Shown: in pieces, positions 1 to 6,347 of the stretch
Layout of the letters: every line of letters begins with the position of its first letter
How positions within the stretch are numbered: position 1 is the stretch's first letter
Origin: Armatimonadota bacterium
GTDB lineage: Bacteria; Vulcanimicrobiota; JACPDS01
Assembly (NCBI GenBank): GCA_016183885.1
Contig: JACPDS010000036.1
Coordinates: 1 to 7,082, forward strand
Direction of reading: 5' to 3'
DNA length: 7,082 bases
The notes under the pieces: model-generated
Told to the model about the DNA's origin: nothing
What the model saw: the letters and a program-made list of their open reading frames with translations, nothing else
The model's database searches: none
Translations under genes and position numbers: made by a program

Positions 1-709
1 CTTTTATTTTGCCCTGCATAATTTGAGGATGAACTTTATTAAATTTAAGGCAGAAGCGCGCTTCATAATTTAAAATATAAGAAGAATCATCTAAATTTCC
101 AAAAGTTTTATCCCCTAAATAAGCGTATAATTTCCATTTTTCTAAAACCTCGCTTCTTGGAATTACAGCGCCATAGTGAAAAAAAAGATAAGGCGTAACT
201 AAAATTTTCCCTTGAACATTTTTCAATTTTTCATGTACCCTGCCCTCCCAAAAGAGCTCTGAATTAAACCGCACTAAGAAATTATGGCGTCTGTCAATAC
301 TATAATAATAATCAAAAGACTGTATGAAATGATAATAATAACAGTCTATCCCTCCGACATAGAAAGGGAGTTTTGGAAGAATATTCCGTGTAATTTTTTT
401 TAACTCATGAGTATGCGCTTCATCGCAATCTAATTTTAAAATCCAAAGGTCTTTAAAATTTAAACTTTTAATAAAATCTAAAATTTGATTGCGCGCTTCG
501 TCAAAACCGTTAAATTTATTAAATAAAATTTTAACTTTATCTTGCTTATATAAATTAGAATTTTTAATAATTTTTAAATTAGGATTTTCTTTATCATCGC
601 TATTATCATTAATGATTATTAAATCCACCGCTTCTTTAACGCTTTCTAAGACACAATCTAAAAAAAATTCTTCGCGCTTGGAAATAATTGTAGAAGCAAC
701 TACAAACAT
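1..709 (-). CDS. Glycosyltransferase family 2 protein, KdtX/WaaE-like, 3' end cut by the window edge
   Basis: A minus-strand frame opens with ATG at 709-707 and stays open for 236 codons to the window edge, so the C-terminus is missing. The N-terminal half looks like a GT-A fold: hydrophobic strand MFVVASTII, then the nucleotide-binding motif IINDNSDD (residues 32-39, D35 as the key acid), GFDEARNQ at 68-75, and a DxD-type metal site LDCDE (93-97, D94 and D96). Around residues 145-162 come VRFNSELFW and GRVHEKL, which resemble the R-F ... VHE signature of the KdtX/WaaE/SunS-like GT2 branch. Enzymes of this type transfer a sugar from a nucleotide donor at the cytoplasmic face. The start overlaps the end of the upstream gene by 10 nt and has a GGA Shine-Dalgarno core at 717-715. 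Donor and acceptor cannot be read from the sequence. GT2 membership is fairly sure; the subfamily is a resemblance only. Confidence 0.85.
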   Translation of the reverse strand, partial: MFVVASTIISKREEFFLDCVLESVKEAVDLIIINDNSDDKENPNLKIIKNSNLYKQDKVKILFNKFNGFDEARNQILDFIKSLNFKDLWILKLDCDEAHTHELKKITRNILPKLPFYVGGIDCYYYHFIQSFDYYYSIDRRHNFLVRFNSELFWEGRVHEKLKNVQGKILVTPYLFFHYGAVIPRSEVLEKWKLYAYLGDKTFGNLDDSSYILNYEARFCLKFNKVHPQIMQGKIK

Positions 710-1581
710 TTTAATCCTTTTTTAACCCCCTGCCAGTAATAATAATTAAGCATCATTTCATATAATGGAAATAGCTTTTGTTTATCTTTTTCTTCTTCCA
801 TGAGCTTAATTTTTTTAAAAAAATATCTTTCTGTTAAAGGATTAATCAAAATTCTTTCTTTTAATTTAGGAGGATGAAGACTAAATTCTTTTTTTAATTC
901 AGGATGTTTCTTGGCAAAAATTACCGCTGATTCTCCTAACATAATTTTACGTTTGCAAAAGGAAATAAACTCTCTTTTTAAAAGATGCGTCCCTTTAGCT
1001 TGAGGATTATATTTTATTTTAAAGCCCAATTTATTTAAACGATAACCTAATTCTAAATCTTCATAACCATAAACATTAAAATCCTCGTCAAATCCGCCTG
1101 ATGCCAAAAAAACTTTTTTTCTTAAAGAAATATTTCCCGTATAAAAATAGTCATAAGAAACATCTTGAGCATCGATTCCTTGATAAGAATTCTGCAAATC
1201 TCTTTCTATTAAAAAATCGGTAAAAATACCTCCGGAGGAATTTTCATTTTTAATATCACCTAGAACGCCGCTTACAGCTTTATCTTTTAAGAAATTTAAA
1301 TGTTCGGCAAATAAATTCTCTTCGGCTATCAGGTCGTCATCTAAAAATAAGATAAATTCTCCCTGTGAATTTTCTACCCCTGCATTTCTTGCGGCGGCGG
1401 CTCCGCTTTTTAACCTTTTTAAATATTTTACTTTAAAAGAAAAATTTTTAAATCTTAAACTTTCCTCCTCTCCCACAATAATTACTTCAAATTTATCTTG
1501 AAAATTCTGCCCTTCAAGACTGTCTAATAATCTTTCGATTTCATTTCTGCCTAAAGTAGCGATAACGACGCTTAAGATCAT
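700..1581 (-). CDS. Glycosyltransferase family 2 protein with C-terminal galactosyltransferase-like (7C) motif
   Basis: The 293-residue protein has the order of a GT2 enzyme: strand ILSVVIATLGR at 2-12, GAAAARNAGV at 60-69, an acidic metal-binding triad LDDD at 80-83, FYTGNISLRK at 146-155, and GGFDEDF followed by GYEDLELGYRL (172-182), the ED-containing motif of the glyco_transf_7C type that supplies the catalytic base. A charged helical tail follows (about 205-290). It should transfer a sugar, commonly galactose, rhamnose or a relative in this branch, onto a growing glycan in the cytoplasm; the exact sugar is unknown. One oddity: where GT2 proteins usually carry a DDGS-type motif after the second beta strand, this one reads VIIVGEEES (33-41), so the first acid pair is replaced. 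The ATG overlaps the upstream stop as ATGA and has a GGA at 1590-1588 with 6-nt spacing, which supports this start. It stops with TAG inside the next gene. Confidence 0.9.
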   Translation of the reverse strand: MILSVVIATLGRNEIERLLDSLEGQNFQDKFEVIIVGEEESLRFKNFSFKVKYLKRLKSGAAAARNAGVENSQGEFILFLDDDLIAEENLFAEHLNFLKDKAVSGVLGDIKNENSSGGIFTDFLIERDLQNSYQGIDAQDVSYDYFYTGNISLRKKVFLASGGFDEDFNVYGYEDLELGYRLNKLGFKIKYNPQAKGTHLLKREFISFCKRKIMLGESAVIFAKKHPELKKEFSLHPPKLKERILINPLTERYFFKKIKLMEEEKDKQKLFPLYEMMLNYYYWQGVKKGLKCL

Positions 1582-3047
1582 TTTAAGTCCTTGATATAAT
1601 AAAGATAAATCATTTTTTTAGGAATATTTTTAACGATATATTTATCTTTCATTCCTCCTTCAGCGTTAAAAGCGGAAAAACTGCTCTGCGGGAAACTTTT
1701 AAAATAAGGGTAATTTGTTAATTTTTTATCCCAATGCCAAATATTAATTAAAACCGAGAATTTTTTAGGGATATTTTTCAAATTTCTTAAATTTTCCAAA
1801 GGATAAACTTTATCTCCCAAATAAAAGTTCCAGATAGGATACATCTCTAGTGGAGCGGAAACCATGTTATATTTTTTTGTCTTTAAATAGTCGGCAGTTT
1901 TAGCGTAAACAGATTTTAATTTTATAATAGGCACTGCGTTATTAATGCCGATTAAAATAATTAAAATAATTAATAAATTTAAAATTATTTTTTTATTTTT
2001 AAATATCTTAAATATAAACCAGCTTGCAATTACAGCCAAAGCCGGAGATACACATGCAAAAGAACGTAAAACCCGAAGATGAGGGTAAAAACCGTACCAA
2101 ATTAAGGGAAATAAAGCAAAAGTTAATAAAGAAAACTCTTCTAAATTAAAATTCTTCTTTATTTTTTTAATTAAAAAAAAGCTTCCCAAAATAAAAGAAA
2201 TAAAAATAATCCAGCCTTCCATTTTTTGAAGATAAAACATGGCAAAAAATGGATCAATTCCATATGAAGTTTGCTGGAAGACCGCTCCAAAATTTGATTT
2301 TAATTCTTGAAAATAAGTTTCCGGGAAAAAACCAAAAAATTTAATTTTATCTATTAAAGTTAAACTTTGCCATAAAAATAAAGGCAGAATAGAAAAAGTA
2401 AATAAAATTAAAAATCTCCTAAATTTTGATTTATTTTTAAAATAATTAATTAGTTCAAAAAACATAAAAATTATAATATATAAAATTAAATTATAATGAG
2501 CGGAAACAGCATATCCCAGAGAAAATCCGCTTAAAGCTAAAATAATAATATTATTATTTAAAGATAATAAATATAAATATAAACTTAAATAAAGAAAAAA
2601 AATACTTAACGATTGAGGGAGTCCATGACGGCTATACATAATATGAAAACCAGATAAAGCTAAAATTAAAGCGCTTAATAGGGCTGTAGAATAATCTTTA
2701 TAAATGCGTTTGGAATACAAAAAAATTAAATAAAGCGTAAATATCCCAAAGAAACTTGAAACTAGAAGCGAGGCATAATCTTTTAAACCAAATAAAAAAA
2801 AATTAATTAAAATAAAAAAACAATAACCAAATTTTCCGCCCGAGCTGAAAAAAGAATATTTAATCTGTCTTTCAATTTTATTTTCTTTTAAGTGTAATAA
2901 TTTTTGGAATTTATCTTTAGCAAAGCTAAGATAAATTCCCTCATCGTAAAAAAACAAACCTTTTTCTTTAATTTGATAAGTGCGTAAAATTCCTCCTAAA
3001 AAAATGATTAATATTAAAATAATCCAAGGGTATTTTTTTAATAACAT
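1578..3047 (-). CDS. Multi-membrane-spanning GT-C glycosyltransferase, GT39/ArnT/PMT-like
   Basis: A 489-residue integral membrane protein. Helix 1 (about 7-23) is followed by an extracytoplasmic loop with FFYDEGIY (33-39), where D35-E36 match the catalytic acidic pair in the first loop of GT-C enzymes such as ArnT, PMT and RgtA-D. About nine to eleven further hydrophobic segments lie between residues 72 and 370; YSRHGLPQSLSIFF (138-151) resembles the conserved Y-S-R motif of the family, and HLRVLRSF (323-330) precedes a late helix. The last 115 or so residues are mostly soluble and would sit outside the membrane. Such enzymes take a sugar from a polyprenyl-phosphate carrier and transfer it to a protein, lipid or glycan outside the cytoplasm. 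The gene follows an EamA/ArnE-F-like flippase and a polyprenyl-phosphate GT2, which fits that role. ATG at 3047 has no Shine-Dalgarno; an in-frame TAA lies 12 nt upstream, so no longer start is available. Acceptor and sugar are unknown. Confidence 0.87.
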   Translation of the reverse strand: MLLKKYPWIILILIIFLGGILRTYQIKEKGLFFYDEGIYLSFAKDKFQKLLHLKENKIERQIKYSFFSSGGKFGYCFFILINFFLFGLKDYASLLVSSFFGIFTLYLIFLYSKRIYKDYSTALLSALILALSGFHIMYSRHGLPQSLSIFFLYLSLYLYLLSLNNNIIILALSGFSLGYAVSAHYNLILYIIIFMFFELINYFKNKSKFRRFLILFTFSILPLFLWQSLTLIDKIKFFGFFPETYFQELKSNFGAVFQQTSYGIDPFFAMFYLQKMEGWIIFISFILGSFFLIKKIKKNFNLEEFSLLTFALFPLIWYGFYPHLRVLRSFACVSPALAVIASWFIFKIFKNKKIILNLLIILIILIGINNAVPIIKLKSVYAKTADYLKTKKYNMVSAPLEMYPIWNFYLGDKVYPLENLRNLKNIPKKFSVLINIWHWDKKLTNYPYFKSFPQSSFSAFNAEGGMKDKYIVKNIPKKMIYLYYIKDLK

Positions 3048-3058
3048 AATTATTATTT

Positions 3059-3097
3059 AAGCGTTAAGTATTTGAATTTTATTTTACTTAACGGCTT
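3059..3097 (-). promoter_or_regulatory. Inverted repeat before the GT-C gene start codon
   Basis: In the only intergenic gap of the cluster, CGTTAAGTA (3093-3085) and TACTTAACG (3070-3062) are perfect 9-base inverted repeats around a 14-nt AT loop. AAG (3097-3095) can extend the stem with CTT (3061-3059) past one bulged C, giving 12 pairs. The stem ends 11 nt before the ATG at 3047 on the transcript. There is no U-run on either strand, so it does not look like a rho-independent terminator. A weaker competing stem, GGCGGC (3110-3105) with GCCGTT (3095-3090), shares bases with the first. A regulatory role is inference; the repeat itself is plain in the sequence. Confidence 0.45.
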
Positions 3098-3113
3098 TAC
3101 GCTTGCCGCCTAT

Positions 3114-3887
3114 TCACTTATATTTAATTTCTCTTCTAAGGGCGGCAATTTGATCGGCTAAAAAACCAAAAAAGAAAATAAAAATTCCTATAAGCAGCGT
3201 AATGATGGAAGCCCCAAACAAACCGCCTTTGGTAATTAATTGATAAACAGCAAAGATAAATCCCAAAGTTAATAAAAATAAACTCACCGGTAAAAATACT
3301 TTTAAAGGATCGAATAAAATAATCATTCTAGCGCATAATGATAAAAAAAGAATTCCGTCTTTAAAAAGATTAATTTTACTTTTTCCCTTTTTTCTTCTTT
3401 GAATTTCGGGAATAAGTTCATATTTTACCGAGTAACCCGCCTTAAATACAGCTAAAGTTAAAGTAGAAGGATAAGAAAAAGTATTAGGAAGAAGGTGGAT
3501 AAATTCTAAAAAAAGCTCTTTTCTAATAGCTCGAAATCCCGAGGTTAAATCTAGTATTTTCTTATTTACTAAAAAACCGGCTAAAGAATTTAAGATTTTA
3601 TTTAATAAAGTTCTTCGAAAAGATAAATTTCGCCCGCTTCGCGCGCCCACTACTAAATTATATTCTTTTAAAGCATCTAAAAGTCGGGGAATTTCTGTTG
3701 GCGGATGCTGAAAATCCGCATCCATAAAAACTAAATAATCTCCCTGAGCCGTTCTTGCGCCGCTTTTAACCGCCGCGCCATTGCCTATATTATAAGGATG
3801 AGAAATATCGATTTTTTTAATTTCCGGAATAAGTTCTTTTAAATTATCTTCTTCATTATAAGCCGGGATAATAACGGATACTTTCAT
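3114..3887 (-). CDS. Polyprenyl-phosphate glycosyltransferase (GT2, DPM1/ArnC/GtrB-like) lacking the DDGS segment
   Basis: The protein begins with a perfect GT2 start, VSVIIPAYNEEDNL (3-16), and continues with HPYNIGNGAAVKSGAR (30-45), the metal site MDADFQHPP (55-63, D56 and D58), LDLTSGFRA (112-120), RRKKGKSKI (164-172) and two C-terminal membrane helices (about 196-217 and 224-246), ending DQIAALRRE. This is the architecture of enzymes that load a sugar from a nucleotide donor onto dolichyl or undecaprenyl phosphate at the inner membrane face. Family members have roughly 30 residues between the first helix and the HPYN motif, including the strand and DDGS loop that hold the nucleotide. Here EIKKID runs straight into ISHPYN, so that segment is absent in frame. 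At 257 residues it is correspondingly short, with DxD at 56-58 where relatives have it near 85-95. The start forms ATGA with the upstream stop and lacks a close Shine-Dalgarno. Family assignment is firm; whether the enzyme is active is doubtful. Confidence 0.85.
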   Translation of the reverse strand: MKVSVIIPAYNEEDNLKELIPEIKKIDISHPYNIGNGAAVKSGARTAQGDYLVFMDADFQHPPTEIPRLLDALKEYNLVVGARSGRNLSFRRTLLNKILNSLAGFLVNKKILDLTSGFRAIRKELFLEFIHLLPNTFSYPSTLTLAVFKAGYSVKYELIPEIQRRKKGKSKINLFKDGILFLSLCARMIILFDPLKVFLPVSLFLLTLGFIFAVYQLITKGGLFGASIITLLIGIFIFFFGFLADQIAALRREIKYK

Positions 3888-4249
3888 TTAATAATCATAA
3901 TTCCTGAGCAGATAATAATCACCCCTAAAATCCTATTAATGGAAACGGGTTCATGTAAAAATAACCATGCGGCTAATATAACTAAAATAAAATTCATACT
4001 TATTAAAGGGTATGCCAAACTTAAATTCACTCTAGATAAAATCACAAGCCACCATACAAAACTTAAAGCATAAAAAAATAATCCAAGCCAAATTAAAGGA
4101 GAAGAAATTACTTTAAGCATTAATGGCCAGAAAAACATTAAACTATCTTTGCCGATTCTTCCAACATGGTTCATTCCGATTTTTAAACTAATTTGTCCTG
4201 AAACCCCCAGCAAACATGAAATAAAAACCATGCTGATTAATTTAAACAT
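3884..4249 (-). CDS. Small EamA/SMR-type transporter, ArnE/ArnF-like lipid-linked sugar flippase candidate
   Basis: A 121-residue protein made almost entirely of four membrane helices (about 3-24, 52-72, 78-98 and 106-120). GVSGQISLKIGM (15-26) in helix 1 matches the GQ..LK signature of half-size EamA/DMT proteins. Helix 3 has SLAYPLISMNFILV (77-90), followed by HEP (99-101) and RILGVIIICSGI (106-117), very like the ArnE/ArnF subunits that flip undecaprenyl-phosphate aminoarabinose. Half-size members act as dimers. It sits directly before a polyprenyl-phosphate GT2 and a GT-C transferase, so flipping the lipid-linked sugar made by the former for use by the latter is the natural guess. I place the start at ATG 4249-4247, which forms TAATG with the upstream stop, the same junction as at 6347. 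A TTG six codons earlier (4267-4265) would need a longer overlap and has no ribosome site before it. A general drug or metabolite exporter role is the alternative. Confidence 0.83.
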   Translation of the reverse strand: MFKLISMVFISCLLGVSGQISLKIGMNHVGRIGKDSLMFFWPLMLKVISSPLIWLGLFFYALSFVWWLVILSRVNLSLAYPLISMNFILVILAAWLFLHEPVSINRILGVIIICSGIMIIK

Positions 4250-5205
4250 TATAATATTTTTCTCCAATAAGCTAAAATATCTTTTAAAGTTTGTTCAAAA
4301 TTAATCGTGGCGGTCCATTTAGTTTTTTTCTTAAATTTAGAATTGTCGCCTAAAAGCACCGGCACATCCGAAGGTCTAAATCTATCAGGGTCCTCTTGAA
4401 TTTTAATTTTTATTTTGGTATGAGATAAAAGTAATTCCAAAACTTCGTTGATTTTATAAGCTTTTCCGGAACAAATATTATAAATTTCACCGCTTTCTCC
4501 TTTTTCCAAAGCTAAATGATAAGCTCTAACGATATCTCTTACATCTGTATAATCTCTTTTAGCTTCCAAATTCCCCACTTTAATTATGGGTTCTTGATAA
4601 CCTTTTTCAATTTCCACAATTTGCCTGGCGAAATTAGATTCTACAAAAACTTCTCCCCTGCGAGGGCCGGTATGATTAAAAGCTCTGGTTCTAACAATAG
4701 ACATTTTATAACTCATAAAATATTGATAGCCTAATAAATCTTGAGCAACTTTACTTACGCCATAAGGACTTAAAGGACGTAAAGGATTAGTTTCTTTTAT
4801 AGGAAGTTCATTTTCTAAAACTAAACCATATTCTTCGCTGGAACCGGCAATTTGAATCTTAGTATGATTATCAATTTTTTTCACAGCTTCAAAAATATTA
4901 ATTTGACTGACTATATTAGTAGTCAGGGTATCTGTAGGCGCATGCCATGAAGTGGGCACAAAAGATTGGGCGGCAAGATGAAAAATATAATCAGGAACGA
5001 CTTCTTCTATCATTTTACTGACAGAATTAGCATCTTTTAAGTCGCATTCAATTAAATTAATTTTTCTTTTAATATGTTCAATATTTTCTAAGCGGCTTCT
5101 CCACCGCAATGTTCCATAAATTTTATTTTTGGGATAATTTTCTAAAAAATACTCCGCCAGATAACTTCCCACAAATCCAGTAATTCCTGTAATTAAAACT
5201 CTCAA
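4249..5205 (-). CDS. gmd: GDP-mannose 4,6-dehydratase / GDP-4-keto-6-deoxymannose reductase family enzyme (extended SDR)
   Basis: The 318-residue protein is an extended short-chain dehydrogenase. It has the NAD(P)-binding GITGFVG (7-13), RWRS (34-37) at the position of the NADP phosphate-binding loop of GMD, DL at 55-56, FHLAAQSFVPTSW (75-87), catalytic SSEEYG (122-127), YGVSK (148-152, Y148 and K152), RTRAFNHTGPRRG (172-184), VGNLEAKRDYTDVRDIV (210-226), NICSG (243-247) and RPSDVPVLLGD (277-287). The set fits the GMD/RMD group, which makes or reduces GDP-4-keto-6-deoxy-D-mannose, the precursor of L-fucose, D-rhamnose and related sugars. The catalytic position that is threonine in E. coli Gmd (T-S-E) is S122 here, as in RMD reductases, while E124 and the RWRS loop point to the dehydratase, so the name gmd is provisional. 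The start is TTG at 5205-5203, backed by AGGAGG six bases upstream; it overlaps the previous stop as TTGA. Confidence 0.88.
   Translation of the reverse strand: MRVLITGITGFVGSYLAEYFLENYPKNKIYGTLRWRSRLENIEHIKRKINLIECDLKDANSVSKMIEEVVPDYIFHLAAQSFVPTSWHAPTDTLTTNIVSQINIFEAVKKIDNHTKIQIAGSSEEYGLVLENELPIKETNPLRPLSPYGVSKVAQDLLGYQYFMSYKMSIVRTRAFNHTGPRRGEVFVESNFARQIVEIEKGYQEPIIKVGNLEAKRDYTDVRDIVRAYHLALEKGESGEIYNICSGKAYKINEVLELLLSHTKIKIKIQEDPDRFRPSDVPVLLGDNSKFKKKTKWTATINFEQTLKDILAYWRKIL
4262..4265 (-). promoter_or_regulatory. Possible ribosome binding site (GGAG) for the EamA-like gene
   Basis: GGAG at 4265-4262 lies in the last codons of the dehydratase gene, 12 nt before ATG 4249-4247. The spacing is longer than ideal, so reinitiation through the TAATG junction may matter more. 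The site lies inside the reading frame that a TTG start at 4267 would give, so it cannot serve that start; this favours the ATG. Confidence 0.4.
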
Positions 5206-6347
5206 TTTATTCCTCCTTTTCTTTTGCCATTATATATTTTATTTATTATATCACAAAGTAAATCAGCGGTTTTTTCCATATTAAAATCTTTTTTATATTT
5301 TAAATATCCATTTTCCGCAATTTTATTTAATATCATTGAATTATTTTTTAAAAATAAAATATTTTCCGCTAAACTTTCCGCATCAGCCATTTTGCATGGC
5401 CAAAAATCAACTTTTGCTTCTAATAGTTCGCAGGCAGCTTTATTTTCTCCTGTTAAAACCGCTTTTCTCATAGCCATAACTTGATAAACTTTATTTGGAA
5501 TAACTAATTGAGCCTTAGGAGTTTTTCCAAAAATTCCTAATCCTAAATCAGCCTCAGCAATGAAATTGGCAATTTCTTGAGGAGACTTGTATCCTAAAAA
5601 TTTTATTTTTTTAAGATTTAAATCTTGAGATAATCTTAATATGAAAGGATAAGTTTGTCCATCCCCGATAATATTAAAAAAAATATCTTCATTTTCTAAA
5701 ATTTTAGCGGCTTGAATAATATATTCCACTCCTTGAAGAGGAATAAAATTTCCAAAAAAAAGCACATTGAAATTTGAATTATTTTTCTTTATTTCTTGAG
5801 GATAAAAAATATCTTCCTGAGCAGCCACAAAGATGCGGTAAATTTTAGTTTTAAATTTAAATTCTTCTTTTAAATATTCAGCATGTTTAAAAGTATCTAT
5901 AATCAAGCAATCCGGCAAGCCAAAAACTAATTTGTCAAACCACCATAAAACCCTGCTGGAATATGTATTTAATTTTATACTCCCCCGATCAACGGCAGTT
6001 TCAAAATTAGAAATAAAAGGATCGAAAATCAATTTTTTCCGAGTAATTTTTGCCAAAAAATAAGCTAAAATTATTTCATAATCATACGGATGTCCAATAA
6101 AAATTATTTTAGCGTTTAAACTGGTTTTTAAAAATTTTAATAATAAAATCCAATTTACCCTTATGCGCTCCCATAAAAGGAATAATTTTTGACATATTAA
6201 ATCCTTTTTATTATTTATAATTTTATCGGGAAATCTAAAATTTTCATGACATTCAATAACTTCAAAACCGCATTTTTTAAAACGCTGAAAGTTAATTTGG
6301 GCTCTGGAATAATCCCTTTGATAAATTCCGAAATAACAAATTTTCAT
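5202..6347 (-). CDS. GT-B fold glycosyltransferase, family 4 type
   Basis: A 381-residue soluble protein with two Rossmann-like halves. The N-terminal half starts MKICYFGIYQRDYSR, with IIFIGHPYDYEIILAYFLAK (81-100) and LIFDPF (106-111), typical acceptor-domain strands of GT4-like enzymes. The C-terminal half has FNVLFFGNFIPLQGVEYII (193-211), the donor-domain glycine turn and helix, FNIIGDG (224-230), IKFLGY (248-253), and IPNKVYQVMAMRKAVLTG (283-300). The position often held by glutamate in the EX7E motif is Q289 here; I believe NKV(Y/F)Q forms are common in this subgroup, so I do not count it as damage. It would transfer a sugar with retention onto the growing glycan in the cytoplasm; donor unknown. 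Its ATG shares one base with the flippase stop (TAATG) and has a weak GGA six bases upstream. Its last codons (KRKGGIN) encode the Shine-Dalgarno of the next gene. Confidence 0.9.
   Translation of the reverse strand: MKICYFGIYQRDYSRAQINFQRFKKCGFEVIECHENFRFPDKIINNKKDLICQKLFLLWERIRVNWILLLKFLKTSLNAKIIFIGHPYDYEIILAYFLAKITRKKLIFDPFISNFETAVDRGSIKLNTYSSRVLWWFDKLVFGLPDCLIIDTFKHAEYLKEEFKFKTKIYRIFVAAQEDIFYPQEIKKNNSNFNVLFFGNFIPLQGVEYIIQAAKILENEDIFFNIIGDGQTYPFILRLSQDLNLKKIKFLGYKSPQEIANFIAEADLGLGIFGKTPKAQLVIPNKVYQVMAMRKAVLTGENKAACELLEAKVDFWPCKMADAESLAENILFLKNNSMILNKIAENGYLKYKKDFNMEKTADLLCDIINKIYNGKRKGGIN
5212..5217 (-). promoter_or_regulatory. Strong Shine-Dalgarno deciding a TTG start
   Basis: AGGAGG at 5217-5212 is followed by AATAAA and then TTG at 5205-5203. 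This near-perfect site at six-base spacing fixes TTG as the start of the dehydratase gene: the nucleotide-binding GxxGxxG motif begins at residue 7, as expected in this family. It is the strongest ribosome site in the window and lies within the end of the preceding gene. Confidence 0.8.

Noticed and set aside
489..725. Plus-strand open frame of 78 codons
   Set aside because: It lies antisense to the partial GT2 gene, whose minus-strand frame has clear glycosyltransferase motifs (NDNSDD, LDCDE). The plus-strand protein is low complexity and has no recognisable domain.
2603..2611. Extra copy of TACTTAACG, the inverted-repeat arm, inside the GT-C gene
   Set aside because: A single 9-mer match in an AT-rich 7 kb window is plausibly chance; it has no partner arm nearby.
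3059..3097. Inverted repeat considered as a rho-independent terminator
   Set aside because: The stem is AT-rich and no run of T follows it on either strand; the downstream gene continues the same pathway with only 11 nt to its ATG.
3048..3113. Possible internal sigma70-type promoter (TAAAAT-like box in the gap)
   Set aside because: In sequence this AT-rich such boxes arise by chance, and no convincing -35 element at proper spacing is visible.
4516..4734. Plus-strand open frame of 72 codons
   Set aside because: It is antisense within the dehydratase gene, over its conserved NHTGP and VGNLEAKRDYTDVRD motifs; a shadow of a conserved coding frame.
5224..5484. Plus-strand open frame of 86 codons
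   Set aside because: It is antisense to the C-terminal donor domain of the GT4-type gene and has no independent support such as a ribosome site or domain.
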